Shown here in pieces: positions 1 to 10,302 of a DNA stretch of 47,499 nucleotides. Numbering within the stretch: the first letter of the stretch is position 1; every line of letters starts with the position of its first letter. The position numbers and the translations under genes were made by a program. Below the pieces are notes generated by a model. That model was not told the DNA's origin, made no database searches, and worked only from the letters and a program-made list of their open reading frames with translations. Source of the stretch: Symsagittifera roscoffensis (Eukaryota > Xenacoelomorpha > Acoela > Convolutidae); the NCBI RefSeq assembly GCF_963678635.1, contig NW_026971167.1, positions 1 to 47,499 on the forward strand, in the 5' to 3' direction.

Positions 1-125
1 CACGCGTATTCAGCGAGGGAACATGTTCTCGAAGCCAACAAGACCAAATCGCGTTAGCATATGACTGCGCTCGCACTTACCTTTTCTTGTGATCGGAGTG
101 CTCCCCGGGTAAACCGAATGATAGC

Positions 126-601
126 TTATGGCATGTTATCCAAGCAAAAATGGTTTGGGGTTAACGCTTCTAACTCACGCGAATCGGTACTAACGGGAGT
201 GATTGGCCTCAAATTCAAAGCCTGCTCAATTAAGCAGAGTGTTGTTCCTAACACCTCTTCAGTGACTCGCCTACTGCCTAGGATATCGTACAGCACGCGC
301 TTCACGCTTCGGACGAGGCGTTCACAGGAGCCGCCATGATGGGGTGCCCCTGGCGGGTTAAATTTCCAAGTAACACCTTTGTGTGCAAACATGTTCGGAG
401 CCATGCCATTGCAGCTCTTGATCCAGGCAAGAAATTCCTTTTCCGCACCAACGAAGTTCGTGCCGTTATCCGACCATATTCTGCTATGATCCGTTCAATG
501 CCCATGACACAAGATCTGGTGGTGAGGCAAGTAAAAAGAAATCCCGATCTTTTTTCAGTGCTTCTGCGAACCGGAACGTAAAGCGGTCCAAAGTAAACCA
601 C
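126..601 (-). pseudogene. BEL/Pao integrase catalytic core, frameshifted, first Asp lost
   Basis: Two overlapping minus-strand frames (302-601 and 126-404) together cover the retroviral-type integrase core. The first carries the YFGPLYV strand, where the family normally has an Asp just before YFGP; here that residue is Val (GVVYFGP). After a frame change come the WSDNGTNF strand with the second Asp, a [12 protein letters not shown] helix with the catalytic Glu, and the C-terminal part. The core therefore has at least one frameshift and a missing catalytic acid. It would have inserted the element's cDNA. It follows the zinc-finger part at 641-1552 and runs off the window to the left. Confidence 0.75.
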
Positions 602-640
602 ACCCGTATGATTAAAGGGTGGTTGCTTCTATCCAGGACG

Positions 641-1552
641 TTAGACAGGTAAATCGGACATAAAAGGCTGGATGGTGCTTGCTTCGCGTTTACGGCATGT
701 TACACATTGATTTTCGATAGAACGAAGTAGTCGACGCAACCCAAGTATTGCATATTTCATATTTAAAACGGAGCGCATGTAATCTAAACCCTGATCAAAG
801 AGCTTATGGTGGAGGCTGCAGGCCAACAAACGATTTAGGGTATGTCGGGCGTCGAGTATTATTGGGTGCCTAGTATCAAACTCGGTATTCACTAAGCGCA
901 CAATCCGTCCGGTGGAACGAACGATACCAGCGGGACCGATAAATGGCGAGTATGTGGTAATTTTACTACTATTCTTAATAGGTTTGCCAGCGGTGAGTGT
1001 TTTTAACTCAACGGGGAAGGATTCCATCTGAGCAAGATAAATCAGGTGGCTTTCTGCAATCTCAGCTTCAGTGGGGTCGGTGATCCGTAAGTCCTTACCA
1101 CGAAAACGCTTATGTGAAGGCAACTTCCTCAACATAAAAGCGACTACTCGTTTATATCTTGTAAAGGAACTGAACCTTTCCCAATTGAACCTGTGTTCGG
1201 GATGTTTGAGGGATGTGACATCGGCGACGAAGGAAGATGATGTCTTCAAGCAATTATCAACATCACAAGAAGGACCCTTCAAACAAAGTTTATTGATTAC
1301 ACGTTCGTCGGGTATAAACGGCCATTCAGTAGTCCTGAGAATGCTCGGACCAATAACCCAGCTGCTATCCTTGAGGGCTTCCGAAGACATCCCCCGCGTA
1401 CAGGTATCAGCTGGATTAGCACTGCTCAGAACATGGTGCCATTCATCAATAGTGGTCGATTCGAGGATTTCGCCGACACGATTAGCGACGAATACAGGTA
1501 ATTTTTCAGTGGAATTTAGCCGCTGCAAAACTGTTGATTTATCTGTCCACAT
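641..1552 (-). pseudogene. BEL/Pao RNase H C-terminus and integrase N-terminal zinc finger
   Basis: This is a 303-codon open stretch. It begins with MWTDKSTVLQRL, the RNase H strand that precedes the FVANRVGEI / NPADTCTRG block typical of BEL/Pao RNase H. Its C-terminal third has LHH...DQGLDY and CVTCRKR, the His-His...Cys-Cys integrase zinc finger. It is separated from the RT segment (1693-2790) by about 140 bp in another frame, where the rest of RNase H must have been, and from the integrase core by a frame change. The length and uninterrupted frame suggest that decay is not ancient. Confidence 0.8.
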
Positions 1553-1692
1553 GAAGTCATGATTAATAGAGACGGTAAGGGCGGCCAGTATTTCATCTTT
1601 TAGTCATGTGGCGAGCAGAGCAGCTTGAAGCTCTAGCTTCGGTATATATAGCGCTTTCATGGGCGCAACGCGCACTTTACCAAAAATGAAGG

Positions 1693-2790
1693 TTATTTGA
1701 GTTTTGTGCGACCGCGAGAGTCGCGCACGCAAAAATCCAACCGCACAGAAAACGTCCTGTGGGCTATCACCGAACATGTGGAGCTCAATTTGATCAACAT
1801 GCTCTGTGAAGTAACAAAGGGGAATAGGGCCCTAACTGTGTATGGAGCTACTAACCCAACAGGGTCAAACACAGAAGAAACGAAATTCAAGACAGTTCGT
1901 TGATTTATTGCTTTATCGAGAGGACGATCCGCGCCTCTGCTAACAACCAATGTGTCTTTTACATGGTCCCATTTAAGACCTAAGACTTGTGATGATTGTT
2001 CGGCACCCTTACATATTTCCTTGATGAGTGAAGAAGAGATTTCAGATTCATCAGCAATATCGACAATTTTAGTCAAATCAAATCCTCCCAATTTTAGTAA
2101 TGAAACCCAATCGCGACTAATTTTAATTGCATGAGTAACGTTCTCGAATGAATCCAAGTAATCATCCATGTAAAAATTTTCATTTACGACTGAGGCGGTC
2201 TCAGGGTATGTGAACATATTATCAGTTGCTGTTTTTCGCAACGCAAAATTGGCGCACGTAGGCGAATCCCGTGCGCCGAATATATGGCGAGTGTACTGAT
2301 GAACTACCACATCGGAAGTGGTAACCTCCTGCCACAAAAAATGGAGCGAAATTTGATCGCGGGCAAGGACTCCTACCTGGAGGAACATACCCTCTATATC
2401 CGCGGAGACAGCGTACTTGTGTTGACGGAATCGCAAAAGTACAAAAATTAAATTTTTTAGCAGGTCCGGACCCACCAATAAGGACTTATTTAAGGATGTG
2501 CCGTGAAACTTACAAGCCCCATTAAGGACTCGGAGCATCTTACCCGGCTTATTCGGATTTACGACGGGATGGTGCGGAAGATACCACTCGCGATCGGAAC
2601 GCTTACGTGGATCATGCGGTTCGACCGTAACGACATAACCTTTCCTAATGTTCTCTATAATTGTTTCTGCGTATCTTTCGCGCAGCTTAGGGTCTTTACT
2701 TAACCTTCTCTCCAATGTTTTAAATTGGGCGAGGGACGAGTAATAGTTGTTTGGTAGACTGACATTACTATCAATCCAAAGCATAGGCAC
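1693..2790 (-). pseudogene. BEL/Pao reverse transcriptase domain
   Basis: The 365-codon open frame holds the RT palm and fingers. Motif A reads SADIEGMFLQV with the catalytic Asp at about residue 131. The FGARDSPTCANFAL block is near 171-184. The NFYMDDYLDS active-site turn has YMDD at 207-210. Upstream residues (YLPHHPVVNPNKPGKMLRVLNG) match the conserved BEL/Pao RT entry. The final ~60 residues pass into the connection region before the frame is lost. The Met used here is internal; a full-length Pol would read in from the protease. RT catalytic residues are intact although the surrounding frame is not. Confidence 0.85.
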
Positions 2791-3089
2791 AATGTATCAT
2801 TCGCCATTGTGAACGGTTTCAGAATTTAGGATGGATAAAGCATGTTTATCCGCGGCGGAACGGGCATCGACTTATTTGAAAGCACCATACGACTCCAACT
2901 CGTACCAGGATTTTATCTGGTCGTCAGAGAAGAATCTTCAACAACGCCCTTGAAACACGAAGAAGTAGAATTAACGGACGGCGGCAACGGACCACTTATG
3001 ACCCAACCTATCGGTAGGCGAACGGAACACGGTGAGTTTCTATCATCTCCCAAGATGAAGTCATTGGGTCTAACGACGTGGTAGTAGTC

Positions 3090-3580
3090 TTATCCGATAA
3101 TAACTTCAACGTCGCCATAAGTATTTTGAGTGGGCTTAAAAATTGCTAATTGTGGATATTTATTCTGCAAATCAGCAATATTGATTAATTCGGAACCAAT
3201 CCGAATATTGTCTTTAACATATGCACAGAGAGAAAATACGAAATCACAATTATTCGGCTCAGAGGAAACTGTAAACTTGACCCTCTGAGTCTCAACAACG
3301 GTGGTTGAATTGAAACCACTAATTGACAAGTTACACCCAGTGTTGCAATTGGCAACAACCCTTTAGAAGATTCAACGTCATGTACATCACTAACAGCGGC
3401 ATGAGTGGAAGTGTTTTTATTCTCCTTGGATTTGTTTGTTCCAGTCTTACTCGAGATTTGAATTTTCCTTCCAAGGAAAAAATCTTTCGGCTCCATGGAG
3501 CAAGACATTATATGTGCTATCACACTCTGGCTTCGGGCACTTTTTCGCTCTAGAACATTGCCGGAAACTATGATTGCCAT
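3090..3580 (-). pseudogene. BEL/Pao aspartic protease/linker region, frameshifted
   Basis: Frame 3090-3329 reads SISGFNSTTVVETQRVKF, then a conserved-looking DLQNKYPQLA and a terminal TYGDVEVIIG. These resemble the end of a BEL/Pao protease domain, where VIIG normally leads into a short linker to RT. A second frame (3185-3580) overlaps it and continues up to the knuckle region. I could not identify the DT/SG catalytic motif in a clean frame. About 300 bp between here and the RT start are open only in fragments. Confidence 0.6.
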
Positions 3581-3989
3581 TGAGGCAAGCGAAGCAAAGT
3601 TTCTGTTCAGCTACGTATTTTGCTCGCTGAGTAGCTTTCATTTCCTTAAAAACAGCACAATTCTACAATGCATGACTGCCTTTACACAAAATGCACGGCG
3701 GAAACTTAGACTTATCCTGAGCCTTACTAGCTACCTGGCTATTGGCAGCAAAAACTTTGGTTGTTTTTGGTTTAACTGGTTCCTCGTTTTTTGCATTAGA
3801 GTTGAGTAAACGTAATTTTTCTTGCCCCTCGGCCTTTTCTTTCAACCAGTTGTTAAAGTCTAAGAGTGTTGGTGTTTGCCAATTATGTCTAAGAGTATGC
3901 ATTGACCAAGCCTCCTTGAGGTTAGGCGGAAGTTTACTAACAGCTTGGTTTAACAGGTTAACACTCTTTAGATCATCATTGGAAGACAA
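3447..3989 (-). pseudogene. BEL/Pao Gag C-terminus with Cys/His knuckles
   Basis: Two adjacent minus frames, 3447-3641 and 3663-3989. The first contains CFACLNGNHSFRQC, a CxxCx4Hx4C zinc knuckle, followed by CPKPECDSTYNVLLH, a second Cys/His cluster usual in BEL/Pao Gag. The second frame ends in FPPCILCKGSHAL, which is the first knuckle of the pair in the ancestral frame. The knuckles bind genomic RNA during packaging. The frame breaks between the knuckles show that it is non-functional. Confidence 0.75.
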
Positions 3990-4305
3990 TGATTTGAAAA
4001 ACTGCTACGAGACCAGGTATGGCAGAGGAGAAACTAATGACATTTTCCGAATTGTTCATCTTAAGTGGAGGAAAGGTATTCAGCTTATCAAGATTTGCAC
4101 CAAAAATGGCATGTGGTTGCCCAAACTTCCATCGCAAGGTGGCCAGTGCATCCTTGTACACAACGCCACTATAACTAAACTCCGCAATTGCGGTTTTTGC
4201 TTTGCCTGTGACGAGCGTTTTTAAGTACGTCAGTTTCGTATCATCGGTGAGATCAGCAGAACCAACGGTGGACTTAAGCTCACCAAACCATTCGTGCCAG
4301 TTCAA
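3976..4305 (-). pseudogene. BEL/Pao Gag capsid-like segment
   Basis: The 109-codon frame has WFGELKSTVGSADLTDDTKLTYLKTLVTGKAKTAI-type composition near its start, followed by ALATLRWKFGQPHAI. This is the helical segment (K-L-x-Y-L ... G-x-A ... L-x-x-x-F-G) typical of BEL/Pao and gypsy Gag capsid regions. It joins the 3663-3989 frame by a 14-bp overlap, which indicates a frameshift. I assign it to Gag from motif and position. Confidence 0.65.
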
Positions 4306-4326
4306 CGGGTTGCCGTCAAAATGGGC

Positions 4327-5416
4327 TTACTTCCATTCAGGAAGATAATCTTTGCGGCTATACATCAAAAATTCCGCCAACTCACGAGCGGAGAGATGTC
4401 GATCCGATGCACAACATTGGTTCGGATAAGCGGAAACCGGTGCGTAGTCTTTGTTGACTGGCTGATAACCAGTATTAGTATGATTGACAAAATGCGGAAC
4501 ATGTTGTGGATGAACTGGGGGAGTATTGAAATACACAGTCCCAACTTTAGTATACAGAGTGGCGGTTTTACACGATGGGAAAACAGTTGTCACATTAGAA
4601 AAAAAAGTTTCCAGCTTTAAAATACTGAGCAGGCTTGACGATTGGAGTTGTAGCTGCCAATCGCCATAAATTTGAATCACTTTTGTAGTAATCGTTGATT
4701 CTAGGTGACACAGCATGCGGAACAAAGGGAAGACTATTTTGCGTCTGAACTGGCGCTGCATGGCAATTAGGTGCCGAAAAGAAAACCGTTGTTGAGTTTA
4801 CTCCAAAAGATGGGAAGCCACCACCAGCAAATACAGGTGACAAAGAAACAATACCAGAACCGGGTTGCGCCGGTAACATTGGGACAGATAATGGTTCCGG
4901 TTGCGCGATGGCACAACTACCATTAGTTATGTTTGAACTCGTGGTCTGTAAAGGAACAGCAGACGGTGGTGGTAACACGTTTGCATTAGAATGCATATTG
5001 TTAACTGGGAATGGACCAGGAGCTTGAAATGGCAAAATGCTTGCACTGTCAAATTGAGGCATAGCCCGATGTCCATAATTATGGATTCCAGGGTCACTCA
5101 ATGCTGTGTGCTCATGGTTATGACTATTACTGGTGTGAATTGCATGAGCGAGGATGGCGGAAGTCGTCGGTTCTGACGAAATGGGTACAGGAGCGAAGGT
5201 CAGCAAACCTGGCGCACTAATAACGTCAGGAGGTGCCTGTGAACTAACAGAGTCTACCCAATCATTAGTCTGATCGGTTTCTATTTTTGAAATAGGTTTA
5301 CTTACTCCTGTCGAGTTACTTTCCGCTACCTTCTCAGTAACCTCAGATGAACTGGCCTCAAGTTCAAACGCTTTCAGTTCCATTTCAATTAGTTGCTTTT
5401 TATGATTTTCAGCCAA
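4327..5416 (-). pseudogene. BEL/Pao Gag Pro/Ser/Asn-rich middle region
   Basis: Frames 4595-5416 (273 codons) and 4327-4761 (144 codons) overlap. The longer frame is rich in Pro, Ser, Ala and Asn with no recognisable fold, as expected for the flexible middle of Gag. Its N-terminus (MELKAFELEASSSEV) is helical and continues the coiled coil coded at 5491-5733. The second frame contains SARELAEFLMYSRKDYLPEWK, which leads into the capsid-like segment. The overlap is a frameshift scar. The Pro-rich function is not predictable. Confidence 0.6.
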
Positions 5417-5490
5417 TTGTTCTAGTTCCAGCTGACTTGTTCGATATTAAGACGATTATCTTGCTCTTTAAGTCTTAAAGATACTTGCTA

Positions 5491-5733
5491 CTACCTTTCC
5501 AGCTCCTCATGGCGTCGTTTTACTAAAGCTAACTCATGCCGTTTCTCACTTGATGACATAGTGCGAATAGTCGAAGTAAGACGAGTGGAAGCAGATTTGT
5601 CAGACTTATGTGAGTCAAGCTTTCTACTATCCTTAGACTTATTAGAGACCTTAGACCTGTTTTCAGATACTAGTGCTTCCGAACCGTTTGTTTTGTGCAA
5701 GCGTGAGGATGTCTCAGACTTAGTTTGTTGCAA
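5491..5733 (-). pseudogene. BEL/Pao Gag N-terminal charged/coiled-coil segment
   Basis: The 80-codon frame is very rich in Lys, Ser, Arg and Glu and ends ALVKRRHEELER. This is the charged coiled-coil beginning typical of BEL/Pao Gag proteins, where a Ser/Lys stretch leads into a long helix. A short unreadable gap (about 5417-5490) separates it from the Pro-rich segment. The true start codon is uncertain because an overlapping frame continues upstream to 6035. Confidence 0.5.
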
Positions 5734-5922
5734 AGATCCATTGTTCCCTGTAATGCCGGCTGCTTACAGGAGTTGGAGTTGTTTTTCCAACACAATTTTA
5801 CATTTGTGAACATTATTATCAATTTTGTGGTGCGAATATTATTCTCAAAGTACTCAAATAATAATGAGTGACCTTTAAGCAGCTCAATTTCTAGGTTTTG
5901 ATGAGTTTCAAATAACTTGCAT

Positions 5923-6024
5923 GTCCTACTTCGGAATTTTTGTCCATGTTTTTCACAAATTGACAATATTCTAGTCCTACTTCGGAATTTTTGTCCATGT
6001 TTTTCACAAATTGACAATATTCTA
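5923..6024. repeat. 51-bp perfect tandem duplication (2 copies)
   Basis: The unit 5923-5973 is repeated directly at 5974-6024 with no difference that I can see. The length is 17 codons, so on the minus strand the peptide RILSICEKHGQKFRSRT is duplicated in frame within an open stretch (5670-6035) just upstream of the Gag start. Confidence 0.9.
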
Positions 6025-6035
6025 CGCATGCTCAC

Positions 6036-6756
6036 TTATAGAAAACGTAATGCTACGTAATTAAATTTGCATTAATAAATCTTCATTAGCTTACAGGACG
6101 GGGGAACTTGACGTCTCAAAGCTTCTGCCTGAAGCCTATTTCTAATAGGTTTCCGAGCTTTGAGGGGTAAGCGGTTCCGCTTCTTACGTGTCTTAGGGAT
6201 TTTAAGATTAGCGCTATAACGCCTTAGAAGGAGGAGAGTCTTTAACTCAAGGGAAGGAGGCTGGTGAAGCTCTTTGTACTTCTCAATTAGTACCTGGTCC
6301 TTAGCCTTACGCTTAGAGATAAAATCTTTAACGACGTTCAGAACGTGAATATCCGTTGAACCTAAGCTTTCCTCTATATCCTTGGTTCCGTTCCTTCTAC
6401 AGTATACGATCGCACAAATGTTTGTCCTTTACCTTAATAACAATATGACAAGTTGTTTACTACTCAGCTTACAGTTTTTGTTACTGCCCTACCTACTTAC
6501 TGAGTTATTAATGGCGTAGTGCCAAATTACGAGGTCGTTACGGTGCGACAAGTAGTGATGAAGGTACTACTGTATTGTTTTTTGAGAGTCCCTAGCGTTA
6601 AAGTTCAAACTTAAACCTGGCTTTGTAAAGCAAGTATCCTTGACGCGCTTCTGGGACGGAGCAGGAAGTTTTCGGAGCGCGTGATCCAAGGAACTAGCTC
6701 CTAGAATGAATACAATATACTTAAGGGACCTATGCGACGGCTTCGTTACGCTTAAG
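6036..6756. other. Non-coding stretch upstream of the BEL/Pao relic
   Basis: I see no convincing coding sequence. On orientation grounds this could hold the 5' untranslated region and 5' LTR of the BEL/Pao relic. I could not find a matching LTR partner because the other end lies outside the window. Confidence 0.4.
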
Positions 6757-7076
6757 TACCAATGGGGTTTGAAAATTAAGTAGGTCGGTTGAACTCCAAC
6801 AACACACACGGAGTAAACCTGGGGATGAAAGAATTCAACTTAACTCACTCAATATCACCGTACCTGACCACTTAACTTTACAGTCACGCAACGAGGTCAA
6901 TCGGACGGGCTGAAATGGCTTTGTTTTAAATGAAGCGAACTGGCTTTCAGTTTCACCAATGGTGGGTGGGGGATCAGGAAAATTCGTTAAGTTCCAACAA
7001 CACACGCGGAAGAAACCTAAAGTCGAAAAAACTCAACTTAATTTGCCTGATATTTCGCTACCAGACCACTTAACTT
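6757..7076. repeat. Diverged direct repeat, two ~122-bp copies 198 bp apart
   Basis: Copy A 6757-6878 and copy B 6955-7076 share the start accaatgg, the block tccaacaacacac, the block actcaactta-like middle and the end gaccacttaactt, with many substitutions between. The spacing is constant at 198 bp. It looks like an old tandem duplication inside a repeat or LTR remnant. I see no ORF. Confidence 0.7.
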
Positions 7077-8392
7077 AAGGTTGGTGTCATCTTACAGCAC
7101 AGTTTCGCATAATTCTGGAGACGTTTTGAGGACTTTTGGGCAATTTTTTACTTTTTTCACAAAATTTTTCAAAAAATTTTGGTCAGCAGGCTCGAGTCAT
7201 AAACCAATCAAAAAAACCAGTCCAGTACCTCTTGTCTATAATCCGATTTCACAGATTAATATTCCGCTCATATATATCCAAAAGTTTTTGGTATCGAGAA
7301 AAAATGTCAAGTCAGTTTGTTTATGTACCGACTGTAAGATATTTCAGTTCAAAAGAACTGTCCAAAAATTTTGGGCCTTGATAAAAATTACCGGGGGCTA
7401 GCTTGCGGGAAATTTTCTAGCATATATGACCTCGTATATAAATTTAATGCACGAATGGAAAGTTTTAAAAGTTTCGGAAACGTCTTACAGTTTTTAATTG
7501 GAGATTGGCGACACCGGTTTCGGATTATCAAACCATCGGCCAGACACAGAGAAGTTGTTCCATGATTGCTTCTATAAATACCACAAAACGTCTGTAGCTG
7601 GCTTGCGCTTGACAACTCAATCGGCGCCTGAATTTCTCGGTAGGCCTCTCGGAATTTCCTTTGTCTGTTCTGTGGGTTGTATTGGAGCACGAAAACGAAG
7701 TGTTGGGGCAGGGGAATCAAACTCTAGTGCCTCAGTGATGTCTCTGCAGTTGGTCACATCGAAGAGAACAACTCACGCTCTCGGAATTGCTCCTCTGAGA
7801 AGTTGAATTGCTCGCTGAGCCAATTTGAGGGATTGGAAGAAGAGGGAGTGGAGGATGTGTGCTGTAGCTGAAGATCACTGTGGTGGCGCTGAGGAGAGGC
7901 TTTTTTGTTATTATTACTTCTGAGGTCACTGCAGTTCACTGCAGCAGCACTTGTGGATGCACAACTGGGTACAGAAACAGACTGAGATAGATCGGAGGCG
8001 ACAGAGTACGAATAAGGGAAGAGGAAGAAGGCGCATATTCTGGTTCGTTATAACTATCGTGCAGGTGGCTGCTCCTGCGACCGTTGTTGCTGTTCAGGCT
8101 GTGCAGAGAGTGTGGTCCCTTGTGGGGCGCCAAAATGTAAAATGCCAAACAAAAATAGTTGAATCCAAATTCATAAATTAATAACAGATGTTTCTCGGTA
8201 AATAACTCAGGCAATAGATAAAATTCGGCATTTTTCTATTGATCAGAACATCATATAACATTTTTATCCTCTGCCTGTTTTTGGTACAAATCGGCGCAAG
8301 CTAGCCACAAGAACCGGTCGGTAAATTGCTCTTTTTGGCGGTCAGCCTTAATCAAAGCTGAACCGAATTGGAACCAAAAAAAACAGTAAAAA
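7077..8392. other. Non-coding interval
   Basis: This interval holds only short, mutually overlapping ORFs on both strands with no recognisable motif. An A/T-homopolymer-rich stretch lies at 7138-7180. I see no gene. Confidence 0.4.
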
Positions 8393-8401
8393 ACGGTCAA
8401 A

Positions 8402-8417
8402 AGGGGCTATAGCCCCT
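8402..8417. repeat. 16-bp perfect palindrome
   Basis: AGGGGCTATAGCCCCT is its own reverse complement. It lies next to the tRNA-like sequence at 8447-8516 and may belong to the 3' body of the same SINE-like unit. Confidence 0.8.
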
Positions 8418-8446
8418 CGGGTCTACATGTTTTAATGTCAGCATAT

Positions 8447-8516
8447 GGGGTGACTCGAACCCGGTTGACCGGCGTGAGAGGTTGTCTCTAGGCTGCTCGG
8501 CCAACTGTGCTTATTT
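8447..8516 (-). repeat. tRNA-derived SINE-like head (degenerate A and B boxes)
   Basis: On the minus strand TTGGCCGAGCAGCC resembles a pol III A box. About 45 bp downstream, GGGTTCGAGTCACC resembles a B box. The D-arm-like and T-loop-like pieces are in tRNA order and spacing, but the acceptor and T stems do not pair. It is therefore a tRNA-derived repeat or tRNA pseudogene, not a functional tRNA. Its 3' boundary is undefined. Confidence 0.45.
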
Positions 8517-8556
8517 TATATGCATCTATACTCTTGTTTTATATGCATCTATACTC
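8514..8556. repeat. 20-bp unit in two copies
   Basis: TTTTATATGCATCTATACTC occurs at 8514-8533 and again at 8537-8556, separated by TTG. It lies directly beside the tRNA-like sequence. Confidence 0.8.
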
Positions 8557-8710
8557 GACATTTGCATTGCAACATCATTCTAAACTAAACAAAAATTAAC
8601 GCCATATTTTTTGTTTAAATATTGATTGATTAAGTAGTTTTCTTTTGAGATGTGACAGAAGTCTTCATTTAAAAAAAATCTTTTCAATGGGTAACAACTA
8701 AGTAGAAGGT

Positions 8711-8930
8711 GAGGCTCTTTTTCCTTCTCTCCCCCCCCCCCCCCCCCCCCCCACCTCACGCCAGTTTCAACTTAGTGTAACGAGTGGTTTTACGAGGTTG
8801 AGTATTAAGACCAAATATGTTTGCCGTGGCCTTATTAGTCTGTATGTAAATTTTCGGACAATGTGGTCAACAAACTTACCTGTAAAAATTTGCAGGTGGG
8901 GGGGGAAGGAAAAAGAGCCGAAGGTGAAAC
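8711..8930. repeat. Foldback element with poly-C arm
   Basis: The left arm GGCTCTTTTTCCTTC (from about 8712), followed by a run of 22 C (8731-8752) and ACCT, is matched in reverse complement by the right arm. The right arm reads AGGTGGGGGGGGAAGG then AAAAAGAGCC (about 8894-8921). GTTTCA-type sequence flanks both arms. This is a ~30-bp imperfect terminal inverted repeat around a ~140-bp centre, as in a MITE or foldback transposon. No ORF lies inside. Confidence 0.6.
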
Positions 8931-9013
8931 TGAATAAAAAACAAAACGACAGTTTCTGTTTTTTTTAAACTTAACTGGACCTACCTAAATCATAAAATCG
9001 GAAAGTTGCTACA

Positions 9014-9426
9014 ATGTTTAGTAACAATTCAGTAACAATTATTAGTAACCAAAACTTTGATTTCGCTATGGACAAAACCTCAGTTTCAGACCTCACGGTC
9101 AGAACGTTTAGTCTTTTCAGAAGCCAAATCTGCTCTGATTTTTTTTATCCATTAGAAGATCGGTTGCTTAAGAACATCACCAAAGCAATGTTAGGCTCTC
9201 TATCACAGGTACGATATAGTTTTGTGTTCAAAATATTTTTTGAAAATTGGCTTGCTCCTATGATAAAATTTTTGATTTTTGTTTATTATAGTTTAAAAAA
9301 AGAACTACATCAACTGTAAACAATAAAGCAAATCAAAACATCAAATCAGATTCAGGAAAAAATGTATCGGTCATTGATATTACGGTAAATCACGACATCA
9401 ATAAAAACAGACAATCGATTCTATAG
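9014..9426 (+). CDS. Putative two-exon small gene or relic, family unknown
   Basis: Exon 1 (9014-9208, 65 codons from ATG) ends ...SQ at CAG|GTACGA. A candidate 83-bp intron (9209-9291) ends ttgtttattatag. Exon 2 (9292-9426) continues in the same reading frame for 44 codons (KKRTTSTVNN... then SVIDITVNHDINKN) to a TAG. The product would be about 109 aa, with a Lys/Asn/Ser-rich C-terminus and no domain that I recognise. Downstream DNA in other frames still looks coding but is full of stops, so this may be the least damaged part of a larger dead gene. Without splicing, exon 1 reads to 9319. Confidence 0.35.
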
Positions 9427-9890
9427 TCTTGAACAATTTGATAAATAGAACGCTACCAGATCATTCTTAGGATTTTGCTGAAGAACTACAAGAACGTACT
9501 AAACTAATAACGAAGAAAGTCTGAATGGAAAGGAAATACGCAAAATCATCTTTAATTTTACACCCGTTAGTGAGATCCCACGAAAACTTCAACAACTTGA
9601 CGAGAAGAAATCGAGCATCTATTAGCTCCAGAAATGATACCTTGGACTGATAGACATGATCGCCATATTTGAACAGATATTACATAATAGTGCACATGTT
9701 CCATGGTACCAGTTTTTTTGCTGATTTATTTCTAAAGACCAACAATCCGAATTAAATGAAAGTGTTTCGTTGTGGCTTTGTCTTCGGGAAAGATTCTTCC
9801 AATATAGCAAAGTTATTACTCAAATGCAGATATCGAGTTGCTATGAATCAAGATAAAAGAGTCGAGCTCAAGCTCAAAAAGCCACTGAAG
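9427..9890 (+). pseudogene. Decayed coding sequence up to the LTR insertion point
   Basis: Frame 9524-9856 reads 110 codons with only three internal stops, with coding-like composition (for example NGKEIRKIIFNFTPVSEIPR). A short piece near 9471-9525 (FAEELQERTKLITKKV) lies in another frame. At 9843 an ATG opens a frame that enters the target site. After the LTR element it continues in frame at 25387-25437. I do not recognise the family. It is read as the left half of a dead locus split by the retroelement. Confidence 0.4.
9887..9890 (+). repeat. Target-site duplication GAAG, left copy
   Basis: GAAG lies immediately before the 5' LTR (TGGAACC...) and is repeated immediately after the 3' LTR at 25383-25386. 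A 4-bp duplication fits integration by a Ty3/gypsy-type integrase. Confidence 0.9.
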
Positions 9891-10300
9891 TGGAACCTGA
9901 TCTAAACTACATTTTATGATTGGATAATTTAGATATTCTACCAATGTAAAGTATTTAATATTAACCAATCATGATCCATCTAACTAACAACCCACTTATT
10001 TGTAAGTGCTGAAGTTACTTGTAATTTCAGCACCAGAGAGATTTGAATTTAACTTAGAAATTAGTTGGACTCTCCCGAGCACTTCAGCAGCCGCAATAAA
10101 CCAGTATACCCTAGATCTATTGAGCCTAGCAGAGACTAGTTAAACAACCTGAGACTAGATAGTATAAGAGTAAGATTAGGATCGGTATTAGACTAAGAAG
10201 TTGCACGAATCTATCCGGCCGAAAATAAGATAGCGTGACGAGCAGACGGTGTACCCTATCCGAAATTACTCTATGAGTTAACCAACTCGGTCCTAACTCA
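9891..10300 (+). repeat. 5' LTR, 410 bp
   Basis: It starts TGGAACCTGA, ends TCCTAACTCA, and is the same as 24973-25382 at every base I compared. It contains AATAAA at 10095-10100, a possible polyadenylation signal. No sure TATA box was chosen; the A/T-rich stretch near 9950 is a candidate promoter area. Confidence 0.95.
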
Positions 10301-10302
10301 TC

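Larger units (their letters stand above)
1..6035 (-). mobile_element. Decayed BEL/Pao LTR retrotransposon, truncated at left window edge
   Basis: On the minus strand the order is Gag (coiled coil, Pro-rich middle, CCHC-type knuckles), protease/linker, RT with YMDD, RNase H end, integrase zinc finger and integrase core. This is the canonical BEL/Pao order. Every domain sits in a different or interrupted frame, so the copy is dead. The integrase end runs toward base 1 and the 3' LTR lies outside the window. I could not delimit a 5' LTR above about 6035. Identification rests on the RT and RNase H/integrase motifs. The family is essentially restricted to animals, which is the best taxonomic clue here. 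Confidence 0.85.

Noticed and set aside
8447-8516. Functional tRNA gene
   Set aside because: A- and B-box-like words are present but acceptor and T stems do not pair, so it was kept only as a SINE-like repeat.
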